In this document: positions 33,916 through 41,791 of the stretch, in pieces
How the letters are laid out: each line of letters opens with the position of its first letter
Position numbering within the stretch: position 1 is the first letter of the stretch
NCBI RefSeq assembly: GCF_016650815.1
Contig: NZ_JAEKEZ010000034.1
Location: 1 to 64,000, forward strand
Reading direction: 5' to 3'
Source of the DNA: Pseudomonas sp. TH31
GTDB lineage: Bacteria; Pseudomonadota; Gammaproteobacteria; Pseudomonadales; Pseudomonadaceae
Length of the DNA: 64,000 nt
Translations under genes and position numbers: made by a program
The notes under the pieces: generated by a model
Seen by the model: the letters and a program-made list of their open reading frames with translations, nothing else
What the model was told of the DNA's origin: nothing
Databases searched by the model: none

Positions 33916-35199
33916 ATGACTGACACCCGCAACGGCGAGGACAACGGCAAGCTGCTCTATTGCTCCTTCTGTGGCAAAAGCCAGCATGAAGTGCGTAAGT
34001 TGATTGCCGGCCCCTCGGTCTTTATTTGCGACGAGTGCGTCGACCTGTGCAACGACATCATCCGTGAGGAGGTGCAGGAAGCCCAGGCCGAGAGCAGCGC
34101 GCATAAATTGCCTTCGCCTAAAGAAATCAGCGGCATCCTTGATCAGTACGTGATTGGTCAGGAGCGTGCGAAGAAGGTTCTGGCCGTAGCGGTGTACAAC
34201 CACTACAAGCGCCTCAACCAGCGTGACAAAAAGAATGACGACGTCGAACTCGGCAAAAGCAACATCTTGCTGATCGGCCCGACAGGCTCGGGTAAAACCC
34301 TGCTTGCCGAAACACTGGCTCGTTTGCTGAACGTTCCGTTCACCATCGCCGACGCAACCACCCTCACCGAGGCGGGTTATGTAGGTGAAGATGTCGAGAA
34401 CATTATTCAGAAGCTGCTGCAGAAGTGTGATTACGACGTAGAAAAAGCCCAGATGGGCATTGTCTACATCGATGAGATCGACAAGATCTCGCGCAAGTCT
34501 GACAACCCGTCGATCACCCGGGACGTTTCCGGTGAAGGCGTGCAGCAGGCCTTGCTCAAGTTGATCGAAGGCACGGTCGCTTCCGTTCCGCCACAAGGTG
34601 GTCGCAAGCATCCGCAGCAGGAATTCCTGCAGGTCGATACCCGTAACATCCTGTTCATCTGCGGTGGTGCGTTCTCCGGTTTGGAGAAAGTCATTCAAAA
34701 CCGTTCCACCAAGGGTGGCATCGGTTTCAACGCAGAAGTGCGCAGCAAGGAAGAAGGCAAGAAGGTCGGTGAATCCCTGCGTGAAGTCGAGCCTGACGAT
34801 CTGGTCAAGTTTGGTCTGATCCCGGAGTTCGTCGGTCGTCTGCCGGTACTTGCCACGCTGGACGAGCTTGATGAAGCTGCTTTGATGCAGATCCTCACCG
34901 AGCCGAAAAATGCTCTGACCAAGCAATACGCCAAGCTGTTCGAGATGGAAGGCGTGGACCTGGAATTCCGGGCCGACGCACTGAAATCGGTCGCCAAACG
35001 TGCCCTGGAACGCAAAACCGGTGCCCGTGGACTGCGCTCGATTCTCGAAGGTGTATTGCTCGACACTATGTATGAAATCCCCTCGCAGTCCGAGGTGAGT
35101 AAAGTAGTGATCGATGAAAGCGTTATCGAAGGCAAATCCAAGCCACTGTATATCTACGAAAACAGTGAGCCGACTGCCAAGGCCGCGCCAGACGCTTAA
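33916..35199 (+). CDS. clpX: ATP-dependent Clp protease ATP-binding subunit
   Basis: A 427-residue AAA+ unfoldase that recognises ssrA-tagged and other substrates and threads them into ClpP. It has the N-terminal zinc-binding domain (LLYCSFCGKSQHEV ... FICDECVDLC, four Cys), Walker A GPTGSGKTLLAE, Walker B VYIDEIDKI, and the IGF loop that contacts ClpP in the stretch NAEVRSKEEGKK preceded by GGIGFN. The start ATG 33916 (MTDTRNGEDNGKLLYCSFCG) matches the family; a TTG upstream at 33883 is in frame but has no ribosome site. A rho-independent terminator follows. Confidence 0.97.
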   Translation: MTDTRNGEDNGKLLYCSFCGKSQHEVRKLIAGPSVFICDECVDLCNDIIREEVQEAQAESSAHKLPSPKEISGILDQYVIGQERAKKVLAVAVYNHYKRLNQRDKKNDDVELGKSNILLIGPTGSGKTLLAETLARLLNVPFTIADATTLTEAGYVGEDVENIIQKLLQKCDYDVEKAQMGIVYIDEIDKISRKSDNPSITRDVSGEGVQQALLKLIEGTVASVPPQGGRKHPQQEFLQVDTRNILFICGGAFSGLEKVIQNRSTKGGIGFNAEVRSKEEGKKVGESLREVEPDDLVKFGLIPEFVGRLPVLATLDELDEAALMQILTEPKNALTKQYAKLFEMEGVDLEFRADALKSVAKRALERKTGARGLRSILEGVLLDTMYEIPSQSEVSKVVIDESVIEGKSKPLYIYENSEPTAKAAPDA

Positions 35200-35218
35200 G
35201 CGTCACGCTGCTGGAATA

Positions 35219-35248
35219 AAGAAGGGGCCTTCGGGCCCCTTTTCTTTT
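35219..35248 (+). terminator. Rho-independent terminator after clpX
   Basis: The stem aaggggcc / ggcccctt with loop ttcg is followed by ttcttttg. Confidence 0.9.
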
Positions 35249-35278
35249 GTAGGAGTTGCCGAAGGCTGCGATCTTTTA
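35249..35278. repeat. Single family A repeat between clpX and lon
   Basis: A lone copy (gtaggagttgccgaaggctg, then cgatctttt) without a facing partner, directly after the clpX terminator. Confidence 0.85.
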
Positions 35279-35295
35279 AGCGGTTTTTTAATCCG

Positions 35296-35322
35296 CTTGT
35301 TTTTTTCAAGATCAGCCCCCAT
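35296..35322 (+). promoter_or_regulatory. Heat-shock (sigma-32 type) promoter of lon
   Basis: CTTGttt, a 14-base spacer, then CCCCAT(ctt), close to the sigma-32 consensus CTTGAAA-N11-16-CCCCATnT, about 60 bases upstream of the lon start. lon is a known heat-shock gene in gammaproteobacteria. Confidence 0.75.
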
Positions 35323-35382
35323 CTTGGTTTCAAGCTTACTTCCATCTGTTTACGGCCTTATGGCCGCCGTAGAGGCGAAATC

Positions 35383-37779
35383 ATGAAGACAACCATCGAA
35401 TTGCCTCTCCTGCCATTGCGTGATGTTGTGGTTTATCCGCACATGGTTATCCCGCTGTTCGTGGGGCGCGAGAAATCCATCGAAGCCCTCGAGGCTGCGA
35501 TGACGGGCGACAAGCAGATCCTTCTGCTGGCTCAGAGAAACCCTGCTGACGACGATCCCGGTGAAGAAGCACTTTATCGCGTAGGTACCATCGCAACCGT
35601 TCTGCAACTGCTCAAGCTGCCTGACGGCACCGTCAAGGTCCTGGTCGAAGGCGAGCAGCGGGGCGCCGTAGAGCGCTTCAGCGAAGTGGACGGTCACTGC
35701 CGTGCCGAAGTCGCGCTGATTGACGAAGTCGACGCGCCGGAACGTGAATCGGAAGTGTTCGTTCGCAGCCTGCTGGCTCAGTTCGAACAATATGTACAGT
35801 TGGGCAAGAAAGTCCCGGCTGAAGTCCTGTCCTCGCTCAACAGCATCGACGAGCCAGGCCGCCTGGTCGACACCATGGCCGCACACATGGCCCTGAAGAT
35901 CGAGCAGAAGCAGGAAATCCTCGAAATTATCGATTTGTCGGCCCGGGTCGAGCACGTTCTGGCGTTGCTGGATGCCGAGATCGATCTGCTGCAGGTCGAA
36001 AAACGCATTCGCGGTCGTGTCAAAAAACAAATGGAGCGCAGTCAGCGCGAGTACTACCTGAATGAGCAGATGAAGGCCATTCAGAAAGAGCTCGGCGACA
36101 GCGAGGAAGGCCACAACGAAATCGAAGAGCTGAAAAAGCGCATCGATGCCGCCGGCCTGCCCAAAGATGCCTTGGCCAAGGCCCAGGGTGAACTGAACAA
36201 GCTGAAACAAATGTCGCCAATGTCTGCGGAAGCGACAGTGGTGCGTTCGTACATCGACTGGCTGGTTCAGGTGCCGTGGAAGGCTCAGAGCAAGGTGCGT
36301 CTGGACCTTGCCCGTGCAGAAGACATTCTCGACGCCGACCACTACGGTCTGGACGAAGTCAAAGAACGCATCCTCGAATACCTCGCCGTGCAAAAGCGTG
36401 TGAAGAAGATTCGTGGTCCGGTGTTGTGCCTGGTCGGTCCTCCAGGGGTTGGTAAAACCTCCCTGGCGGAGTCGATTGCTCACGCTACCAACCGTAAATT
36501 TGTCCGTATGGCCCTCGGTGGTGTGCGCGATGAGGCGGAAATTCGTGGTCATCGCCGTACTTACATCGGTTCGATGCCAGGAAGATTGATTCAAAAGATG
36601 ACAAAGGTGGGGGTTCGCAACCCGCTGTTCCTGCTCGATGAAATCGACAAAATGGGCAGCGACATGCGAGGTGACCCGGCGTCGGCGTTGCTGGAAGTGC
36701 TCGACCCCGAGCAGAACCACAATTTCAACGATCACTATCTGGAAGTCGACTACGACCTGTCCGATGTGATGTTCCTTTGCACCGCCAACTCCATGAACAT
36801 TCCACCGGCGCTGCTGGACCGGATGGAAGTGATTCGTCTGCCGGGCTACACCGAAGACGAAAAGATCAACATCGCCGTCAAATACCTCTCGCCGAAGCAG
36901 ATTGCGGCCAACGGCTTGAAGAAAGGCGAGCTGGAATTCGAAGCCGAAGCGATCCGCGACATCATCCGTTATTACACCCGCGAAGCCGGTGTGCGGGGGC
37001 TTGAGCGCCAGATTGCCAAGGTTTGCCGCAAGACGGTCAAAGAGCACGCACTGGAAAAACGCTTCTCGGTGAAGGTCACTGCCGAGATGCTCGAACACTT
37101 CCTGGGTGTGCGCAAATTCCGCTATGGCCTGGCTGAATCCCAGGATCAGATCGGTCAGGTGACCGGCCTGGCATGGACTCAGGTGGGTGGCGAATTGCTG
37201 ACCATCGAAGCTGCCGTCGTGCCGGGCAAAGGCCAGTTGATCAAGACCGGTTCACTGGGTGATGTGATGGTCGAATCGATCACCGCAGCCCTGACCGTTG
37301 TCCGCAGCCGTGCGAAGAGCCTGGGGATCCCCCTGGACTTCCACGAGAAGCGCGACACGCACATCCATATGCCGGAAGGGGCGACCCCGAAGGACGGCCC
37401 TAGCGCTGGCGTAGGCATGTGCACGGCCCTGGTGTCGGCATTGACCGGGATTCCTGTCCGCGCAGACGTCGCCATGACCGGCGAAATCACCTTGCGTGGC
37501 CAGGTGTTGGCGATCGGCGGCTTGAAAGAAAAACTGCTCGCTGCACACCGTGGCGGAATCAAGACGGTGATCATTCCTGAAGAGAACGTACGCGATCTGA
37601 AGGAAATTCCTGACAATATCAAGCAAGATCTACAGATTAAACCGGTTAAATGGATTGACGAGGTCCTGCAAATTGCGCTGCAATACGCGCCGGAGCCCTT
37701 ACCGGATGTGGCTCCTGAGATAGTTGCAAAGGATGAAAAACGCGAGTCTGACTCTAAGGAAAGAATTAGCACGCATTAG
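35383..37779 (+). CDS. lon: ATP-dependent protease Lon
   Basis: A 798-residue soluble AAA+ serine protease that degrades misfolded and short-lived regulatory proteins. The N-terminal substrate domain (about 1-200) is followed by a coiled-coil region (RIRGRVKKQMERSQREYYLN), the ATPase domain with Walker A GPPGVGKTS (about 352-360) and Walker B FLLDEIDKM, and the protease domain with Ser674 in PKDGPSAGVG and Lys717 in GGLKEKLLAA, the catalytic dyad of LonA. The C-terminus has a charged tail (KDEKRESDSKERISTH). The length is normal. It has a heat-shock promoter 60 bases upstream and is the last gene before hupB. A very long reverse-strand frame inside it is a compositional shadow. Confidence 0.98.
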   Translation: MKTTIELPLLPLRDVVVYPHMVIPLFVGREKSIEALEAAMTGDKQILLLAQRNPADDDPGEEALYRVGTIATVLQLLKLPDGTVKVLVEGEQRGAVERFSEVDGHCRAEVALIDEVDAPERESEVFVRSLLAQFEQYVQLGKKVPAEVLSSLNSIDEPGRLVDTMAAHMALKIEQKQEILEIIDLSARVEHVLALLDAEIDLLQVEKRIRGRVKKQMERSQREYYLNEQMKAIQKELGDSEEGHNEIEELKKRIDAAGLPKDALAKAQGELNKLKQMSPMSAEATVVRSYIDWLVQVPWKAQSKVRLDLARAEDILDADHYGLDEVKERILEYLAVQKRVKKIRGPVLCLVGPPGVGKTSLAESIAHATNRKFVRMALGGVRDEAEIRGHRRTYIGSMPGRLIQKMTKVGVRNPLFLLDEIDKMGSDMRGDPASALLEVLDPEQNHNFNDHYLEVDYDLSDVMFLCTANSMNIPPALLDRMEVIRLPGYTEDEKINIAVKYLSPKQIAANGLKKGELEFEAEAIRDIIRYYTREAGVRGLERQIAKVCRKTVKEHALEKRFSVKVTAEMLEHFLGVRKFRYGLAESQDQIGQVTGLAWTQVGGELLTIEAAVVPGKGQLIKTGSLGDVMVESITAALTVVRSRAKSLGIPLDFHEKRDTHIHMPEGATPKDGPSAGVGMCTALVSALTGIPVRADVAMTGEITLRGQVLAIGGLKEKLLAAHRGGIKTVIIPEENVRDLKEIPDNIKQDLQIKPVKWIDEVLQIALQYAPEPLPDVAPEIVAKDEKRESDSKERISTH

Positions 37780-37803
37780 TACGCATTTGCCTGGGGGGCT
37801 TCC

Positions 37804-37832
37804 TTGACAGCTTTTTAGAGCCCTTGTTATAA
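37804..37832 (+). promoter_or_regulatory. Strong sigma-70 promoter of hupB
   Basis: TTGACA, a 17-base spacer, then TTATAA, about 95 bases upstream of the hupB start. Both boxes are close to consensus, as expected for an abundant protein. Confidence 0.82.
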
Positions 37833-37927
37833 AGCGGCTCTTAAGTGTCTGTAGGCCATTCAGCACTCGTTTTTGCTTTCACCAAAAAACTTAGAATCAT
37901 ACTCAAATAGATATAAGGGGACTTAGA

Positions 37928-38200
37928 GTGAACAAGTCGGAACTGATTGATGCTATCGCTGCATCCGCTGATATCCCGAAAGCTGCTGCTGGCCGTGCGC
38001 TGGACGCAGTAATCGAATCCGTCACTGGCGCTCTCAAGGCTGGCGACTCTGTTGTTCTGGTTGGTTTCGGTACTTTCTCCGTCACGGATCGTCCAGCTCG
38101 CATTGGTCGTAACCCGCAGACCGGTAAGACGCTGGAAATCGCAGCAGCCAAAAAACCAGGTTTCAAAGCCGGTAAAGCACTGAAAGAAGCTGTCAACTAA
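37928..38200 (+). CDS. hupB: DNA-binding protein HU, beta subunit
   Basis: A 90-residue nucleoid protein that bends DNA without strong sequence preference. It has the HU pattern MNKSELIDAIAASADIPKAA, the core VGFGTFSVTDRPARIGRNPQ (the DNA-gripping beta arm starts at RIGRNPQTG), and the C-terminal AAKKPGFKAGKALKEAVN. The start (gtgaac at 37928) is a GTG preceded by aggggactta. Downstream lies a decayed tRNA-Asp and then ppiD. Confidence 0.97.
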   Translation: MNKSELIDAIAASADIPKAAAGRALDAVIESVTGALKAGDSVVLVGFGTFSVTDRPARIGRNPQTGKTLEIAAAKKPGFKAGKALKEAVN

Positions 38201-38253
38201 GTTCGATTCAGGTTTTTGCCTATCCGGGTCGGGGTCATGCCTGACCTGGCAGC

Positions 38254-38331
38254 GGAGCGGTAGTCCAGTCAGCACATCGCCGATCTGAGACACCGAGGGT
38301 CGCATGTTCGAACCCTCGGTCCGCTCCGTCA
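38254..38331 (+). pseudogene. Decayed tRNA-Asp-like sequence
   Basis: It starts ggagcggtagtccagtc, nearly identical to the 5' part of Pseudomonas tRNA-Asp (GGAGCGGTAGTTCAGTC). It also has ggtcgc and gttcga in place and ends ccgctccgtca (tRNA-Asp: CCGCTCCGCCA). The acceptor arms ggagcgg/ccgctcc still pair perfectly. The anticodon arm is wrecked (no GTC anticodon and no stem), the T stem has changed, and the last bases read tca in place of cca. Instead a perfect 9-bp hairpin (accgagggt / accctcggt) has formed next to the acceptor. The length is 78 against 77 for the functional gene. It lies between hupB and ppiD. Not expected to be charged with Asp. Confidence 0.72.
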
Positions 38332-38338
38332 GTTACGA

Positions 38339-38368
38339 GAAGGCGCATCCTCGGATGCGCCTTTCTTC
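38339..38368 (+). terminator. Hairpin after the tRNA-Asp remnant
   Basis: The stem aggcgcatcc / ggatgcgcct with a 2-base turn is followed by ttctt, a weak terminator. It probably closed the hupB-tRNA transcript. Confidence 0.7.
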
Positions 38369-38434
38369 TATCCGGATTCTACCCACGCTCCACGGTTGCC
38401 TAATTTTTGAAGTTCAACCGTTTCTGGGGGACGC

Positions 38435-40306
38435 ATGCTGCAGAATATCAGGGACAATTCACAAGGCTGGATTGCCAAGACCATTATCGGGGTCATCGTT
38501 GCACTGATGGCTTTGACCGGTTTCGACGCCATTTTCAAGGCCACGACGCACAGCAATGATGCGGCCAAGGTCAACGGCGAAGAGATCAGCCAGAACGAGC
38601 TGAGCCAGGCTGTCGACATGCAACGCCGTCAGCTGATGCAACAGCTGGGCAAGGATTTCGACGCTTCCTTGCTCGACGAAAAAATGCTGCGCGAATCGGC
38701 CCTCAAAGGCCTGATCGATCGCAAACTGCTGCTGCAAGGCGCAGAAAAATCGAAATTCGCTTTCTCCGAAGCCGCTTTGGACCAAGTGATCCTACTGACG
38801 CCTGAATTCCAGGTCGACGGCAAGTTCAGTTCTGAGCGTTTCGACCAGGTGATCCGTCAACTGGGTTACAGCCGTATGCAATTCCGCCAGATGCTGGCTC
38901 AGGAAATGCTGATCGGTCAGTTGCGCGCTGGCCTGGCGGGTAGTGGGTTTGTCACCGACGCGCAGGTCCTGGCCTTCGCCCGCCTGGAAAAACAGACTCG
39001 TGATTTCGCTTCCTTGAACATCAAGGTTGACCCGGCAGCTGTGAAGCTGACCGACGATGAGGTCAAGGCTTATTACGACGAGCACGCCAAGGAATTCATG
39101 ACACCGGATCAGGTTGTCATCGATTACCTGGAGTTGAAGAAGGCTTCCTTCTTCGACGAAATCAGCGTTAAAGACGAAGACCTGCAAGCGGCCTATCAGA
39201 AAGAAACCGCCAACCTGGCCGAGCAACGCCGGGCTGCGCATATTCTGATCGAAGTGAACGACAAGGTCACCGAGGCGCAAGCCAAGGCCAAGATCGAAGA
39301 AGTTCAGGCGCGTCTGGCCAAAGGCGAGAAGTTCGAGGCTCTGGCCAAGGAGTTCTCCCAGGATCCGGGTTCGGCGAACAGCGGTGGTGACCTCGGTTAC
39401 GCCGGTCCTGGTGTCTACGATCCAGCGTTCGAAAAAGCCCTGTATTCGTTGGCCAAGGATCAAGTGTCCGAGCCAATTCGTACCGACTTTGGTTTCCACC
39501 TGATCAAGCTGCTGGGTGTTGAAGCGCCGGAAGTTCCGACGTTTGCCAGCCTCAAGGACAAGCTGACCCGCGAGCTGAAAACCCAGCAGGTCGAGCAGCG
39601 TTTCGTAGAGGCGACCAAGCAACTGGAAGACTCCGCGTTCGAAGCTTCTGATCTGGCTCAGCCGGCACAGGACTTGAAACTGACTGTTCACACTTCCGCG
39701 CCGTTCGGCCGTGAAGGTGGCGAAGGTGTTGCGGCCAACCGTGCCGTGGTCACTGCTGCGTTCAGTCCGGAAGTACTGGATGAAGGTGCCAACAGCACCG
39801 CCATCGAGCTGGATCCGGAAACCGTGATCGTGCTGCGTGCCAAAGAGCACTTGAAGCCTTCGCAGTTGCCGCTGGAAAGCGTGACTGCCAGCATCCGCAC
39901 GCAATTGGCCAAGGAGCACGCCAGTGCTGCCGCCAAGACCAAGGCTGATGGGCTGATCGCCAGCCTGCGCGATGGCAAGACACCGCTGGACAAGGCGATC
40001 GACGGCCAGAACTGGAAAGTCACCGCAGCAGCTACTCGTGCACAGGAAGGGGTTGACCCAACCGTGCTGCAAGCGCTGTTCCGTATGCCTAAGCCAGCCG
40101 CCAAGGACAAGCCGACGTTCAGCAGCGTGACCCTGGCCGATGGTAGCTTGGTGATCGTGCGTCTTAATGGCGTGAATGAAGCCGCAGCACCGACCGATGA
40201 AGAGAAGGCTCAATACCGTCGCTTCCTCGCTTCGCGCATTGGCCAGCAAGACTTTGCGGCCTACCGCAAACAGTTGGAAAGCGAAGCGGACGTCAAGCGT
40301 TACTGA
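38435..40306 (+). CDS. ppiD: Periplasmic chaperone / peptidyl-prolyl isomerase PpiD
   Basis: A 623-residue protein anchored by one N-terminal membrane helix (WIAKTIIGVIVALMALTGFD), with the bulk in the periplasm near the SecYEG exit. The SurA-like chaperone region follows (ARLEKQTRDFASLNIKVD), then one parvulin domain at about 265-360 (RRAAHILIEVNDKVTEAQ ... FGFHLIKLLG) and a C-terminal chaperone lobe. Typical PpiD parvulin domains have little isomerase activity. The length is normal. ATG 38435 (MLQNIRDNSQGWIAKTIIGV) has gggggacgc upstream. It is the last gene of the conserved block and is followed by a terminator. Confidence 0.95.
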   Translation: MLQNIRDNSQGWIAKTIIGVIVALMALTGFDAIFKATTHSNDAAKVNGEEISQNELSQAVDMQRRQLMQQLGKDFDASLLDEKMLRESALKGLIDRKLLLQGAEKSKFAFSEAALDQVILLTPEFQVDGKFSSERFDQVIRQLGYSRMQFRQMLAQEMLIGQLRAGLAGSGFVTDAQVLAFARLEKQTRDFASLNIKVDPAAVKLTDDEVKAYYDEHAKEFMTPDQVVIDYLELKKASFFDEISVKDEDLQAAYQKETANLAEQRRAAHILIEVNDKVTEAQAKAKIEEVQARLAKGEKFEALAKEFSQDPGSANSGGDLGYAGPGVYDPAFEKALYSLAKDQVSEPIRTDFGFHLIKLLGVEAPEVPTFASLKDKLTRELKTQQVEQRFVEATKQLEDSAFEASDLAQPAQDLKLTVHTSAPFGREGGEGVAANRAVVTAAFSPEVLDEGANSTAIELDPETVIVLRAKEHLKPSQLPLESVTASIRTQLAKEHASAAAKTKADGLIASLRDGKTPLDKAIDGQNWKVTAAATRAQEGVDPTVLQALFRMPKPAAKDKPTFSSVTLADGSLVIVRLNGVNEAAAPTDEEKAQYRRFLASRIGQQDFAAYRKQLESEADVKRY

Positions 40307-40334
40307 TGGCTGACTGAGTTTTGCGCTAGACAAG

Positions 40335-40362
40335 AACCCCGGCTGAAAGGCCGGGTTTTTTT
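40335..40362 (+). terminator. Rho-independent terminator after ppiD
   Basis: The stem cccggc / gccggg with loop tgaaag is followed by ttttttt. Confidence 0.9.
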
Positions 40363-40372
40363 GGAGAGAAAA

Positions 40373-40447
40373 AGCAAAAGATCGCAGCCTTCGGCAGCGC
40401 CCACAGGCGCGTAGGAGCTGCCGAAGGCTGCGATCTTTTGATCTTTG
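40373..40447. repeat. Palindromic repeat pair, family A (tail-to-tail)
   Basis: Two copies (gatcgcagccttcggcagcg ... gtaggagctgccgaaggctg) around a short spacer; the right copy leads into the promoter region of the DUF2242 lipoprotein gene. Confidence 0.88.
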
Positions 40448-40599
40448 CTCTGTCCATCGGGAATCTGTCGCTCCCGTGCGACTTTTCCTGCATATAACGG
40501 TCAACACACCTGTAACCGTTTTAAGACACTAATCGATGCGCACCTAAGCATCGTTCTGTTGCACAATACGCCCCGGACCGTTTCCCCTCAGGATGTTCA

Positions 40600-41454
40600 A
40601 TGTTTAAGTCAATTCCCATGCGTGTCGTCGGGCTGGCGCTGGTGCTAGTCGCTGCTGCCGGTTGTTCGTCGAAAAAAGCCGCCATCTATGAGCATGAGAA
40701 CTTCGACGATTCCGGAACGTTTTCACGCAACTACCCGGTGAGCGATGCACAGACCTGCGAAGCCGCCCGTCGCGCCTTGCTCAGCCAGGGCTATATCATC
40801 ACCAGCAGCGATCCGAAACTGGTCAGCGGGCACAAGAGCTTCCAGCAGACTGGCGAGACCCACATGGAGATCAGCTTCAGTGTGGTCTGTGCCGATGACG
40901 GCACCGAGGGGCACCACGCGACCATGTTCGCCAACGCCTTGCAGGACCGCTACGCGCTGAAGAAGACCAATAATTCTGCAAGTCTCGGTGTAGGCGTGTT
41001 GGGCTCGGTGTCGATGCCGATCGGCTCGTCTGATGATTCGATGGTCAAGGTCGCCAGCGAAACCGTGTCCTCGGCCAAGTTCTACGAGCGTTTCTTTACC
41101 TTGGTGGAGTTGTTCCTGCCGCCGGAAGCGAAGAAAGCGGCGCACATCGTCGAGAAGCCTAAAACCGACCTGGGCGTACCCGAAGCCAAAGCGGCACCCG
41201 CAGCACTGGTGCCAACACCAACCGCCGCACCTGCCGCAGTACCTGTAGTGGTTCCGGTTGCCGCGCCCGCCGCTGTTGAGGTTGCTCCTGCCGCTTCGGA
41301 GCCAGTCGCACCGCCGCCGGAAGCTGCGCCAATCACCCCGGCTCAAACGCCTGAGCCAGCCCCAGGCACCGAGACCATTACCCCGCCGGTGCACCCGGAC
41401 AGCATGCCGGCGCCAAGCGAGCCAATCCCGGCCATGCCGTCCTCCGGCCAGTAA
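40600..41454 (+). CDS. DUF2242 family lipoprotein with a proline/alanine-rich tail
   Basis: A 284-residue lipoprotein: the lipobox is VAAAGC, with Cys22. The conserved DUF2242 part (about 30-190) includes YEHENFDDSGTFSRNYPVSD, CEAARRALLSQGYIITSSDP and ALKKTNNSASLGVGVLGSVS. The C-terminal third is a Pro/Ala/Val low-complexity tail (PAAVPVVVPVAAPAAVEVAP) that could span the peptidoglycan or be disordered. The function is unknown. It stands alone between a repeat pair and a small gene. Confidence 0.82.
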   Translation: MFKSIPMRVVGLALVLVAAAGCSSKKAAIYEHENFDDSGTFSRNYPVSDAQTCEAARRALLSQGYIITSSDPKLVSGHKSFQQTGETHMEISFSVVCADDGTEGHHATMFANALQDRYALKKTNNSASLGVGVLGSVSMPIGSSDDSMVKVASETVSSAKFYERFFTLVELFLPPEAKKAAHIVEKPKTDLGVPEAKAAPAALVPTPTAAPAAVPVVVPVAAPAAVEVAPAASEPVAPPPEAAPITPAQTPEPAPGTETITPPVHPDSMPAPSEPIPAMPSSGQ

Positions 41455-41700
41455 GCGACCCAGGCGTTGCGGGAGCGTGTGCCCCGTAACCGCCATCAAG
41501 ATTGACCCATGTCAAACCAGGCCGTTGTCCTACGGACTGTATCGAAAAAATCCTCTGATAAATTCCTGACCACCTGCTACGTTTTATCAAGTAGCGGTTG
41601 AGTGTGGTGCCGGCGTCATTTTTCTTTCACGCGGGCACTTTATGCTCAAGGCGCTGGTCATTTGATCAGGCATTTTTCAAGAGCGATAGGGGACACCACG

Positions 41701-41787
41701 ATGGACGATTATCAAGAAGAGTTGCTCGAGTATCAGGCGTTTGAACTGGATCCGCTGGAACCGGCCGAAGACGCTACCGAGCTGTAA
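41701..41787 (+). CDS. Very small acidic protein (28 aa), conserved-looking
   Basis: An ATG at 41701 opens a 28-codon frame reading MDDYQEELLEYQAFELDPLE, then PAEDATEL. It is strongly acidic and probably helical. The sequence looks like a conserved tiny protein found next to this AraC gene in other pseudomonads (recollection, unverified). Its stop lies four bases before that of the convergent AraC gene. It may be an unstudied small protein. Confidence 0.6.
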   Translation: MDDYQEELLEYQAFELDPLEPAEDATEL

Positions 41788-41791
41788 GGCT

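Noticed and set aside
35350..37098. Very long reverse-strand frame (about 580 codons) inside lon
   Set aside because: It mirrors the codon structure of lon, has no ribosome site and no recognisable domain; long antisense frames are common over high-GC genes.
38792..40507. Long reverse-strand frame over ppiD
   Set aside because: It is a shadow of PpiD with no start context or domain.
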